Assembly (NCBI RefSeq): GCF_903652925.1
Contig: NZ_CAHLAR010000003.1
Coordinates: 124,001 to 188,000, forward strand
Length of the DNA stretch: 64,000 bases
From: Achromobacter anxifer
GTDB lineage: Bacteria > Pseudomonadota > Gammaproteobacteria > Burkholderiales > Burkholderiaceae_B
Direction: 5' to 3'
The position numbers were made by a program, and so were the translations under genes. The notes beneath the pieces are model-generated. The model searched no databases, had not been told where the DNA came from, and saw only the letters and a list, made by a program, of their open reading frames with translations. The first letter of the stretch is position 1. The number at the start of each line of letters is the position of its first letter. Below, in pieces: positions 1-8,140 of this stretch.

Positions 1-119
1 ACTTCGATCAGGATTTCGTCCGCTTCAACGGCAGCGCCCGGCTGCTTCTTCCAGGTCAGCAGCGTCGCTTCGGAGACGGATTCGGAGAGTTGGGGGACGA
101 CGACGTCGGTAATAGCCAT
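1..119 (-). CDS. sucB: Dihydrolipoyl succinyltransferase (2-oxoglutarate dehydrogenase E2), N-terminal fragment
   Basis: Only the first 39 codons lie in the window; the rest runs off the left edge. The translation begins MAITDVVVPQLSESVSEATL, the typical start of the lipoyl domain of the E2 component of the 2-oxoglutarate dehydrogenase complex. The lipoylated lysine would be just beyond the edge. The gene follows sucA on the same strand after a gap of about 100 bp, the usual sucA-sucB order, so co-transcription is likely. The upstream ribosome-binding site is weak (GGAA-like). Confidence 0.9.
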   Translation of the reverse strand, partial: MAITDVVVPQLSESVSEATLLTWKKQPGAAVEADEILIE

Positions 120-220
120 TTTGTTTGTTCCGTAAAGTTTGTGTTCTGGTCGCGCTGCGCGGCAAGCTTCGAATCGGAATTCCAGAAACCTGCGCGCGCG
201 GCGCGTGCATCAAGCGAGTG

Positions 221-3088
221 TTACTTCGTCAACATGACCTTGAACTTGGGCGCGAAAGCCGTTTCGATCAGGGCCTTCTGCTGCTCCTGGTGCTTGGCCA
301 GGTAGCCCACGGCCGGCGATGCCGACGCGGCGCGGCCGGCGTAGCCCAGCTTCTGGCCTTCGACCATGTTTTCGTACACATGATGCTGAACGTAGAACCA
401 GGCGCCTTGGTTCTGCGGTTCGTCCTGAACCCAGATCACTTCGGTTGCCTTCGGGTACTTGCGCAGTTCCGACTCGAACGACTTGTGCGCGAACGGATAC
501 AGCTGTTCGACGCGGACGATCGCGACGTTGTCGGCGCCACGCTCGCGGCGGGCATTGACCAGATCATAGTAGACCTTGCCCGAGCAAGCCAGCACGCGCT
601 TGACCTTGCTGGCGTCGATGGCCTCGTCGACCTCGCCGATGACCGGGCGGAAGCTGCCGCCGGCCAGGTCGGTCAGGGGCGAACCGGCATCCTTGTTGCG
701 CAGCAGCGACTTCGGCGTGAACAGCACCAGCGGCTTGCGGAACGGACGGATCATCTGGCGGCGCAGCACATGGAAGATCTGCGACGCGGAGGTCGGCTGG
801 ACCACTTGCATATTGTTGTCCGCGCACAGCTGCAGGAAGCGCTCGATGCGGCCCGACGAGTGCTCGGGACCCTGGCCTTCGTAGCCGTGCGGCAGCATCA
901 GGGTCAGGCCCGACTGGCGGCCCCACTTGGCTTCGCCGGAGCTGATGAACTGGTCGATCACGACCTGGGCGCCGTTGACGAAGTCGCCGAACTGGCCTTC
1001 CCAGATGGTCAGCGTGTTGGGTTCGGCGCTGGAGTAGCCGTATTCAAAGCCCAGCACCGCCTCTTCGGACAGCACGGAGTCGATGACGGTGAACGGAGCC
1101 TGGCCTTCCGAGACGTTCTGCAGCGGAATGTAGGTGCCGTCGTTCCAGCGTTCGCGGTTCTGGTCGTGCAGCACGGCGTGGCGGTGCGTGAACGTGCCGC
1201 GGCCCGAGTCCTGGCCGGTGATGCGGATGGCGTAGCCCGAGGACACCAGGGTCGCGAAGGCGAGGTGTTCGCCCATGCCCCAGTCCAGGTTCATTTCGCC
1301 CTTGGCCATGGTGCGTCGGTCGTTCAGCAGCTTGGCGACCAGCGGGTGCACCGTGAAGCCTTCCGGCACGGTGGTGATGCGTTCGCCGATGCGCTTCAGT
1401 TCAGCCAGCGGCACGGCGGTGTCGGCCTGGTCGGTCCACTTGGCGCCCAGGAACGGCGACCAGTCGATGGCGTACTTGCTCTTGTAGTCGGTCAGCACCG
1501 GTTCGATGGTGCGCTGGCCGTCTTCCATCAGCTGGCGGTAGTCCTTCACGAGCTGATCGGCTTCGCCTTCGGCCAGCACGCCTTGCGTGGTCAGCTTGTC
1601 GGCGTACAGCTTGCGCGTGCCGGGGTGATGGCCGATGCGCTTGTACATCAGGGGCTGCGTCAGCGACGGGGTGTCTTGCTCGTTGTGGCCCAGCTTGCGG
1701 AAGCAGACGATGTCCACGACCACGTCGTGGCGGAACTGCAGGCGGTAGTCCAGGGCCAGCTTGGTGACGAACACGACGGCTTCGGGATCGTCGCCGTTGA
1801 CGTGGAACACAGGCGCTTCGATCATCTTGACCACGTCGGTGCAATACAGCGTCGAGCGCGAGTCGCGCGGGTCGGACGTGGTGAAGCCGATCTGGTTGTT
1901 GATGACGATGTGCAACGTGCCGCCCGTGCCGTAGCCGCGGGTCTGGGCCAGGTTCAGGGTTTCCATGACCACGCCCTGGCCGGCGAAAGCCGCGTCACCG
2001 TGCACCAGCACCGGCAGCACTTGCTTGCCTTCGGCGTCGCCGCGGCGTTCCTGGCGAGCGCGCGCGCTGCCTTCGACCACGGGGTTGACGATTTCCAGGT
2101 GGGACGGGTTGAACGCGAGCGACAGGTGGACCGGGCCGCCACGGGTGGACAGGTCGCTGGAGAAGCCGTTGTGGTACTTCACGTCGCCGTCGGTCAGGCC
2201 TTCGGCGTGCTTGCCTTCGAACTCGGCGAACAGGTCGCCGGGCATCTTGCCCATGATGTTCACGAGCAGGTTCAGGCGGCCGCGGTGGGCCATGCCGACC
2301 ACGATTTCCTGGACGCCGTTTTCACCGGCGTGGTTCACCACTTCGTCCATCGAGGCGATGAAGCTTTCGCCGCCTTCCAGCGAGAAGCGCTTCTGGCCGA
2401 CGTACTTGGTGTGCAGGAAGCGCTCGAGGCCTTCGGACTCGGTCAGCTGCTGCAGGATGTGGCGCTTTTCTTCGGCCGAGTAGGCGGGCGCGCCCAGGGT
2501 GGCTTCCAGGCGTTCCTGGATCCAGCGCTTGGCGGCGGGGTCGGAGATGTGCGTGAACTCGGCGCCGATGCTGCGGCAATACGTATCGCGCAGCGCCTTC
2601 AGGATGTCGCGCAGCGTCATCGTGCTGGCGGTCGTGAAGTAGGTGTTGGTGGCCGAGTAGGTTTGATCCAGGTCGGCTTCGGTCAGGCCGTAGAAGGCGG
2701 GATCGAGCTCGGGGATCGGGGGACGTTCCTGGCGCTTGAGCGGATCCAGGTCGGCCCAGCGCGAACCCAGGGAACGGTAGGCCGCGATCAGCGACTGCAC
2801 CGAAACCTGCTTGCTGGCGACGCTCAGGTCGGGTTCGGCCGCGCGTTGCACGAAGGCATTGGCCTTGGCGCGCTGGGCGAACGATTCGACGATGGGAGCG
2901 TGGGCCTGGTCGCGAGTGGATTCCTGGCCGTCGGTAGCGGGAGCATGTTGCAGCTGGTCGAAGTATTCGCGCCAGTTGTCAGGTACCGAACCGGGATTGT
3001 CGAGGTAGGCTTCGTAAAGCTCCTCAACATAAGGGGCGTTACCCCCAAAGAGATAAGACGTGGATAGAGATTCTATTTCCGAAGACAT
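221..3088 (-). CDS. sucA: 2-oxoglutarate dehydrogenase E1 component
   Basis: This is the thiamine-diphosphate-dependent decarboxylase of the cytoplasmic 2-oxoglutarate dehydrogenase complex. It decarboxylates 2-oxoglutarate and succinylates the lipoyl group of E2. The 955-residue length is normal for the family. The N-terminal segment SYLFGGNAPYVEELYEAYL (residues 11-29) is the conserved E2/E3-binding tail. GMAHRGRLN (265-273), HGDAAFAGQG (363-372) and INNQIGFTT (396-404) are the ThDP/Mg and substrate-site motifs. The ATG is preceded by a good AAAGGTGA ribosome-binding site. Its partner sucB follows directly. All key motifs look intact. Confidence 0.97.
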   Translation of the reverse strand: MSSEIESLSTSYLFGGNAPYVEELYEAYLDNPGSVPDNWREYFDQLQHAPATDGQESTRDQAHAPIVESFAQRAKANAFVQRAAEPDLSVASKQVSVQSLIAAYRSLGSRWADLDPLKRQERPPIPELDPAFYGLTEADLDQTYSATNTYFTTASTMTLRDILKALRDTYCRSIGAEFTHISDPAAKRWIQERLEATLGAPAYSAEEKRHILQQLTESEGLERFLHTKYVGQKRFSLEGGESFIASMDEVVNHAGENGVQEIVVGMAHRGRLNLLVNIMGKMPGDLFAEFEGKHAEGLTDGDVKYHNGFSSDLSTRGGPVHLSLAFNPSHLEIVNPVVEGSARARQERRGDAEGKQVLPVLVHGDAAFAGQGVVMETLNLAQTRGYGTGGTLHIVINNQIGFTTSDPRDSRSTLYCTDVVKMIEAPVFHVNGDDPEAVVFVTKLALDYRLQFRHDVVVDIVCFRKLGHNEQDTPSLTQPLMYKRIGHHPGTRKLYADKLTTQGVLAEGEADQLVKDYRQLMEDGQRTIEPVLTDYKSKYAIDWSPFLGAKWTDQADTAVPLAELKRIGERITTVPEGFTVHPLVAKLLNDRRTMAKGEMNLDWGMGEHLAFATLVSSGYAIRITGQDSGRGTFTHRHAVLHDQNRERWNDGTYIPLQNVSEGQAPFTVIDSVLSEEAVLGFEYGYSSAEPNTLTIWEGQFGDFVNGAQVVIDQFISSGEAKWGRQSGLTLMLPHGYEGQGPEHSSGRIERFLQLCADNNMQVVQPTSASQIFHVLRRQMIRPFRKPLVLFTPKSLLRNKDAGSPLTDLAGGSFRPVIGEVDEAIDASKVKRVLACSGKVYYDLVNARRERGADNVAIVRVEQLYPFAHKSFESELRKYPKATEVIWVQDEPQNQGAWFYVQHHVYENMVEGQKLGYAGRAASASPAVGYLAKHQEQQKALIETAFAPKFKVMLTK

Positions 3089-3415
3089 ATCGCTTCACCT
3101 TTACGAGTGCTTCACTCGACACGATGCAGGAAAACCTTCCGCGACACGGGCTTCCCGTTAAGCGGATAGCAGGGGCAGAAGGCGCGTACAAGCCTTGAAA
3201 GCCGTATGGATAAGAGTATAGCCCTTTGAGTTTAAGCACGTCTTCTTGCGTTTGCGTGACGCAAAAGCCCATAGGGAATGCCTTCATGCGGCCGTGGAAT
3301 GTCCAGCGAACCCCTTACATTGCGCCGTCTACGCGCCATCAATTTCCGTCAATCCAAAATGCCGCAACGCATCATTTTCCCTGGCAGAAATGCCAGTGTT
3401 GCGCATTAGCCTCGT
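3089..3415. other. Intergenic region between sucA and the Lrp-type regulator
   Basis: No gene is seen in this 327-bp stretch. It must carry the sucA promoter, because the regulator upstream is transcribed in the same direction and ends here. A TATACT hexamer on the minus strand (3215-3220) could be a -10 element, but no convincing -35 lies 17 bp before it. The half facing sucA contains only its ribosome-binding site. Confidence 0.4.
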
Positions 3416-3886
3416 TCATACCGGCAATTCGGTGGTCGACAGGATCTCTTTCAGGACGAAAAAGGTGCGGATCTGGCGTACGCCGGGCAGCTTGATGATC
3501 TCGCCCGCATGCAGCTTGTTGAAGCGTTCCAGGTCGCGGATGCGCAGCATCAGGAAGTAGTCGAACTCGCCCGCCACCAGATGGCATTCGAGGCAGCCGC
3601 TGATGCCGCGCGCCGCGGCCTCAAAGTCGGTAAAGGATTCCGGCGTGGAACGGTCCAGCACCACCCCCACGATGACCAGCGTGGCCATGTCCACTTCCGC
3701 AGGGTCGAGCAAGGCGACGGTCTTGCGGATGATGCCCTCGGCCCTGAGCTTTTCAACGCGGCGCAAGCAGGCGGCCGGGCTCAGATGGACGCGGGAGCTC
3801 AATTCCAGATTGGTGATCTGGGCATCCTGCTGCATGACGCGCAGGATCTGGCGGTCGATGCGGTCCAGATTGGAAATTGCCGGCAT
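3416..3886 (-). CDS. acdR: Lrp/AsnC-family regulator, probable AcdR
   Basis: A 156-residue protein with an N-terminal winged helix-turn-helix (about residues 5-60, with LDRIDRQILRVMQQDAQ and LSPAACLRRVEKL typical of Lrp) and a C-terminal RAM/AsnC effector domain (about 70-150). It is transcribed divergently from the ACC deaminase gene across 180 bp. That is the arrangement described for acdR-acdS in Pseudomonas and Azospirillum, where AcdR, an Lrp-type protein, controls acdS expression. The family call is certain. The specific AcdR role is inferred from position. A palindrome just upstream could be its own operator. Confidence 0.8.
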   Translation of the reverse strand: MPAISNLDRIDRQILRVMQQDAQITNLELSSRVHLSPAACLRRVEKLRAEGIIRKTVALLDPAEVDMATLVIVGVVLDRSTPESFTDFEAAARGISGCLECHLVAGEFDYFLMLRIRDLERFNKLHAGEIIKLPGVRQIRTFFVLKEILSTTELPV

Positions 3887-3915
3887 TCGATTCGTCCCCG
3901 AAAAATTAAATTTCG

Positions 3916-3935
3916 TTCTTGTTTTTATACAAGAA
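3916..3935. promoter_or_regulatory. Inverted repeat, candidate Lrp/AcdR operator
   Basis: Two perfect 7-bp arms, TTCTTGT and ACAAGAA, are separated by 6 bp of A/T. The site lies about 30 bp upstream of the regulator start in an AT-rich intergenic region that also serves acdS. Its position between divergent genes suggests autoregulation and acdS control; this is inference. Confidence 0.45.
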
Positions 3936-4066
3936 ATAATGGGAAGAATTAAAAACCCCTACCCGATTATTAGTCGAATAAACCTCAAAAATACGCAATT
4001 GACGGCATATTCACCCGATTCCTATGATTTTTCCATCCGCGCCACCCGGCCGGCACAGGAGCCCAT

Positions 4067-5083
4067 ATGGATCTGCAACGCTTTCCCCGCCATCGCCTGA
4101 CTTTCGGCGACACCCCCATCGAAAAGCTCGACCGCCTGTCCGCGCATCTGGGCGGCAAGGTCGAGATCTACGCCAAGCGCGAAGACTGCAACAGCGGCCT
4201 CGCCTTCGGCGGCAACAAGCTGCGCAAGCTGGAATACCTGATCCCCCAGGCGCTGGAACAGGGTTGCGACACGCTCGTCACCATCGGCGGCATCCAGTCC
4301 AACCACACCCGCATGGTGGCCGCGGTGGCCGCCAAGCTCGGACTCGCCTGCGTGCTGGTGCAGGAAAACTGGGTGGACTATTCCGACGCGGTCTACGACC
4401 GGGTCGGCAACATCATGATGAGCCGCCTGATGGGCGCCGACGTGCGCCTGGTGGACCAGGGCTTCGACATCGGCTTTCGCCGCAGCTGGGAAGACGCCCT
4501 GGAAGAGGTCCGGAAGCGCGGCGGCAAGCCCTATGCCATTCCGGCCGGCGCGTCGGACCACGAACTGGGCGGCCTGGGCTATGTCGGCTTCGCCGAGGAA
4601 GTGCGGCGCCAGGAAGCCGAGCTGGGATTCAAGTTCGACTACATCGTCGTATGCGCGGTCACGGGCAGCACGCAGGCGGGCATGGTGGTGGGCTTCGCGG
4701 CGGACGGGCGCGCCGACCGCGTCATCGGCATCGACGCCTCGGCCACGCCCGACCAGACCCGGGCGCAGGTCCTGCGCATCGCCCGGCGCACCGCCGATCT
4801 GGTCGGGCTGGAGCGTGCCATCGAAGACCGCGACGTGGTGCTGGACACGCGCTATGCCTACCCGGCCTATGGCCTGCCGTCGGCCGAGACCAACGAGGCC
4901 ATCCGCCTGTGCGCCCGGCTGGAGGGCATGATGACCGACCCGGTCTACGAGGGCAAATCCATGCAGGGCATGATGGACATCATCCGCCGCGGCGAGATTC
5001 CAGCAGGCTCGCGGGTTCTGTATGCGCACCTGGGAGGGGTGCCGGCGATCAACGCCTACAGCTTTCTCTACCGCAACGGATAA
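4067..5083 (+). CDS. acdS: 1-aminocyclopropane-1-carboxylate deaminase
   Basis: A PLP enzyme that opens the cyclopropane ring of ACC, the ethylene precursor of plants, giving 2-oxobutyrate and ammonia. At 338 residues it has the classical length. The catalytic positions match the Pseudomonas enzyme exactly: Lys51 (in [11 protein letters not shown]), Ser78, Tyr268, Tyr294, Glu295 (DPVYEGKS) and Leu322 (YAHLGG). Glu295 and Leu322 are the residues used to separate true ACC deaminases from the related D-cysteine desulfhydrases. The divergent Lrp-type regulator supports the call. 2-oxobutyrate could feed the E1 and methylcitrate genes found further along, but that link is inference. Confidence 0.95.
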   Translation: MDLQRFPRHRLTFGDTPIEKLDRLSAHLGGKVEIYAKREDCNSGLAFGGNKLRKLEYLIPQALEQGCDTLVTIGGIQSNHTRMVAAVAAKLGLACVLVQENWVDYSDAVYDRVGNIMMSRLMGADVRLVDQGFDIGFRRSWEDALEEVRKRGGKPYAIPAGASDHELGGLGYVGFAEEVRRQEAELGFKFDYIVVCAVTGSTQAGMVVGFAADGRADRVIGIDASATPDQTRAQVLRIARRTADLVGLERAIEDRDVVLDTRYAYPAYGLPSAETNEAIRLCARLEGMMTDPVYEGKSMQGMMDIIRRGEIPAGSRVLYAHLGGVPAINAYSFLYRNG

Positions 5084-5102
5084 AGGCGCCTACGGCGCCT
5101 TC

Positions 5103-5232
5103 GGCTGGCCTTGCGGCGACCTGCGCTGAAAGGCCAGCCTTGATTGAGCGCCGGGGCTTGCCAGCCCCGGCCGCCAACGCCCATGATGGATGCAGGACGC
5201 ACAGCCCAGCCGGCGGATCCGCCGGCTGGGCT
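5103..5232. repeat. Cluster of GC-rich hairpins downstream of acdS
   Basis: Three inverted repeats occupy most of the 326-bp gap between acdS and puuE. GGCTGGCCTT pairs with AAGGCCAGCC (5103-5112 / 5130-5139). CCGGGGCT pairs with AGCCCCGG around a TGCC loop (5151-5170). The third is a perfect 30-bp palindrome (5203-5232, 15-bp arms). None is followed by a T-run, so they are not classical intrinsic terminators, but they may end acdS transcripts or form part of a dispersed repeat family. No gene is seen in the gap. Confidence 0.6.
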
Positions 5233-5304
5233 TATCGCATCGGGGTTCCCTGCCGGCGTCGTCCCGCAAAAGACGCCTTCAACCCGGGAAAATCATATAC
5301 ATAA

Positions 5305-5316
5305 TTTGTATACAAA
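5305..5316. promoter_or_regulatory. Perfect palindrome, candidate GntR-type operator of the ureide operon
   Basis: TTTGTATACAAA is a perfect 12-bp palindrome in an AT-rich patch 93 bp upstream of puuE. GTATAC-centred palindromes are typical operators of GntR/FCD-family regulators. No regulator gene is adjacent, so the cognate protein would be encoded elsewhere. Confidence 0.45.
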
Positions 5317-5409
5317 ACTACGGTTTCCGGCTATGGTGCTGATCATCAGGAAGTCGTCCGCCAACCACCGCCCGGCCGCCTCGCGCCGGCGCACTCCGCC
5401 CGCCTGTCC

Positions 5410-6354
5410 ATGACCGTCTACGATTCCACGCTGCCCTACCCCCGCGACCTCGCCGGCTACGGCCCCAATCCGCCCCACGCGCAATGGCCGGGCCAGGCGC
5501 GCATCGCGGTGCAGTTCGTGCTGAATTACGAGGAGGGCGGCGAGAACAGCGTGCTGCACGGCGACGCCGGGTCCGAACAGTTCCTTTCGGAAATGTTCAA
5601 CCCCGCCAGCTATCCCGAGCGCCATCTCAGCATGGAGAGCATCTACGAATACGGCTCGCGCGCCGGCGTCTGGCGCATCCTGCGGGAATTCGAGAAGCGC
5701 GGCCTGCCGTTGACCGTCTTCGGCGTGGGCATGGCCTTGCAGCGCCACCCGGAACTGACCGCCGCTTTCACCGAACTGGGACACGAAATCGCCTGCCACG
5801 GCTGGCGCTGGATCCACTACCAGCATGTGGACGAAGCCACCGAACGCGAGCACATGCGCCTGGCCATGGACGCCATCACGCAAATGACCGGCAGCCGCCC
5901 GCTGGGCTGGTACACCGGCCGCGACAGTCCGCGCACCCGCCGCCTGGTCGCCGACTACGGCGGCTTCGAATACGACAGCGACTACTACGGCGACGACCTG
6001 CCCTTCTGGATGCGCGTACGGAAAACGGACGGTAGCGTCGTGCCGCAGCTGATCGTGCCCTACACGCTGGACTGCAACGACATGCGCTTCGCGCTGCCGC
6101 AGGGCTATTCGCACGCCGATCCCTTCTTCCAGTACCTGAAGGACAGCTTCGACGCGCTCTACGCCGAAGGCGAAGAGGCGCCCAAGATGATGAGCATCGG
6201 CATGCATTGCCGCCTGCTGGGCCGGCCCGGCCGCATCACCGCGCTGCAGCGCTTCCTGGACCACATCGCCCGCCATGACCGCGTCTGGGTCTGCCGGCGG
6301 CTCGATATCGCCCGGCACTGGAAGGCGGCGCACCCCTATACCCCCAACGCCTGA
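5410..6354 (+). CDS. puuE: Allantoinase, PuuE type (polysaccharide-deacetylase fold)
   Basis: This cytoplasmic NodB-fold enzyme hydrolyses allantoin to allantoate and is unrelated to the amidohydrolase-type AllB. The 314-residue translation shows the family hallmarks: FVLNYEEGGENSVLHGD (37-52), GHEIACHGWRWIHYQ (124-138) and YTGRDSPRTRRL. It is the first gene of a compact operon, followed after 11 bp by the UraD-AllC fusion, so allantoin passes straight to allantoate breakdown. No uricase or HIU hydrolase gene is present in the window. Confidence 0.92.
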   Translation: MTVYDSTLPYPRDLAGYGPNPPHAQWPGQARIAVQFVLNYEEGGENSVLHGDAGSEQFLSEMFNPASYPERHLSMESIYEYGSRAGVWRILREFEKRGLPLTVFGVGMALQRHPELTAAFTELGHEIACHGWRWIHYQHVDEATEREHMRLAMDAITQMTGSRPLGWYTGRDSPRTRRLVADYGGFEYDSDYYGDDLPFWMRVRKTDGSVVPQLIVPYTLDCNDMRFALPQGYSHADPFFQYLKDSFDALYAEGEEAPKMMSIGMHCRLLGRPGRITALQRFLDHIARHDRVWVCRRLDIARHWKAAHPYTPNA

Positions 6355-6365
6355 ACAGGACGGCC

Positions 6366-8135
6366 ATGGCCCATACCCTAGCCCAACTCAACGCGGCGGC
6401 GCCCGCCGACGCCGCCGCCATGCTCGACGGCCTGTACGGGCACGCCCCCTGGATCGCCGAGCGCGCGCTGGCCCGCCGGCCGTTCCGTTCGCTGGCCGAT
6501 CTGGGCCAGCGCCTGCGCCAGGCGGTCAGCGCGGCCGATGCCGAGGCCCGGACGGCGCTGCTGCGCGCCCAGCCCGAACTGGCGGCCGCACAGAGCGCGC
6601 CCCTGGACTCGGATTCCGCGCACGAGCAGAACCTGGCCGGACTGGCCGGCTGCACGCCCGCCGAACAGGCGCGTCTGCAGGAGTTGAACGCCGCCTACAA
6701 GGCCAGGTTCGGATTTCCCTTCGTGCTGGCCGTGCGCGGCCCGCGCGGCGCCGGCATGACCCGCCCGCAGGTGATCGACGAATTTGCCCGCCGCCTGGAC
6801 AACCCGCCGGACCTCGAGTTCGACGAGGCCATGCAGCAGTTGCACCGCATCGCCGAGATCCGCTTGCGCGGCCGGTTCGGCGCCGAACCCGCCGTCGGCA
6901 ACGACATCTGGGACTGGGGCGAGCAACTGGCCGTCCACAGCGACCCGGGCTATGCCGAGAAAGGCCAGTTGACCGTCACCTACCTGACCGATGCCCACCG
7001 CGCCTGCGCCGGGCTGCTGTCGCAATGGATGCGCGACTGCGGTTTCGACGAGGTCGGGATCGACGCCGTGGGCAACGTGGTCGGCCGCTACCTGGCCGAC
7101 CGCCCCGACGCCCCCACGCTCATGACCGGCAGCCATTACGACACCGTGCGCAACGCCGGCAAGTACGACGGCCGCCTGGGCATCTTCGTGCCGATGGCCT
7201 GCGTGCGGGAACTGCAGCGCCAGGGCAAGCGCCTGCCCTACCACCTGGAAGTCATCGGTTTCGCGGAAGAGGAAGGCCAGCGCTACCGCGCCACCTTCCT
7301 GGGTTCCGGCGCCCTGATCGGCGACTTCAAGCCCGAATGGCTGGACCAGCAGGACGCCGACGGCATCAGCATGCGCGACGCAATGGCGCAGGCCGGTCTG
7401 CGCAGCGAGGACATCGCCAGCCTGCGCCGCGATCCCGCCTGCTACCTGGGCTTCATCGAAGTCCATATCGAGCAAGGCCCGGTGCTGTATGAAATGGGGC
7501 TGCCGCTGGCCGTGGTCACGTCCATCAACGGCTGCGTGCGCTACCAGGTCCGGATCTCGGGCCTGGCCTGCCATGCCGGCACCACGCCCATGGACCGGCG
7601 CCGCGACGCCGCCACCGGCGCGGCCGAACTGGCCCTCTACGTGGAACAGCGCGCCGCCCGCGACGGCGATTCGGTGGGCACCATAGGCATGCTGGAAGTG
7701 CCCGGCGGCTCCATCAACGTCGTACCGGGCGAATGCCGCTTCAGCCTGGACCTGCGCGCGCCCGACGACGCGCAGCGCGATGCGCTGGCGCGCGACGTGC
7801 TGGCCGAGCTGGACGCCATCTGCCAGCGCCGCGGCCTGCGCTACACGCTGGAGGAAACCATGCGCGCCGCCGCCGCCCCCAGCGATCCCGCCTGGCAACA
7901 GCGCTGGGAACGCGCCGTCGACGCGCTGGGCTTGCCCGTCCACCTCATGCCCAGCGGCGCCGGGCACGATGCCATGAAGCTGCACGAGGTCATGCCGCAG
8001 GCCATGCTGTTCGTGCGCGGCCAGAACTCCGGCATCAGCCACAACCCGCGCGAATCCACCTCCAGCGACGACATCCAGCTTGCGGTGCAGGCGTTCCTGC
8101 ACCTGCTCGACGATCTTGCCCACGACAAGCAATAG
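6366..8135 (+). CDS. uraD-allC: Fused OHCU decarboxylase (UraD) / allantoate amidohydrolase (AllC)
   Basis: The 589-residue protein combines two ureide enzymes. Residues 1-170 form a UraD domain, which would convert OHCU to S-allantoin. Residues 185-589 form an M20-type allantoate amidohydrolase with metal-ligand motifs GSHYDT (His257), KYDGRLG (Asp268), FAEEEGQ (Glu301/302), EVHIEQG (His367) and a C-terminal GISHNPRE. In UraD the catalytic His lies in an AHPxLA motif. Here the motif reads RAQPELA (Gln69), while the catalytic Glu (Glu87, in HEQNLAGL) and the FGFPFVLAVRG segment are kept. The AllC half therefore looks functional and the decarboxylase half doubtful. AGGA precedes the ATG. The next gene starts 5 bp downstream. 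Confidence 0.9.
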   Translation: MAHTLAQLNAAAPADAAAMLDGLYGHAPWIAERALARRPFRSLADLGQRLRQAVSAADAEARTALLRAQPELAAAQSAPLDSDSAHEQNLAGLAGCTPAEQARLQELNAAYKARFGFPFVLAVRGPRGAGMTRPQVIDEFARRLDNPPDLEFDEAMQQLHRIAEIRLRGRFGAEPAVGNDIWDWGEQLAVHSDPGYAEKGQLTVTYLTDAHRACAGLLSQWMRDCGFDEVGIDAVGNVVGRYLADRPDAPTLMTGSHYDTVRNAGKYDGRLGIFVPMACVRELQRQGKRLPYHLEVIGFAEEEGQRYRATFLGSGALIGDFKPEWLDQQDADGISMRDAMAQAGLRSEDIASLRRDPACYLGFIEVHIEQGPVLYEMGLPLAVVTSINGCVRYQVRISGLACHAGTTPMDRRRDAATGAAELALYVEQRAARDGDSVGTIGMLEVPGGSINVVPGECRFSLDLRAPDDAQRDALARDVLAELDAICQRRGLRYTLEETMRAAAAPSDPAWQQRWERAVDALGLPVHLMPSGAGHDAMKLHEVMPQAMLFVRGQNSGISHNPRESTSSDDIQLAVQAFLHLLDDLAHDKQ

Positions 8136-8140
8136 CCACC

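Noticed and set aside
125-3067. A 980-codon open frame antisense to sucA
   Set aside because: It mirrors sucA in a high-GC region where the opposite frame is free of stops; the translation is low complexity, rich in Val, Gln, Arg and Gly, with no domain.
4067-5083. D-cysteine desulfhydrase as an alternative to ACC deaminase
   Set aside because: Glu295 and Leu322 and the tyrosines at 268 and 294 match true ACC deaminases.
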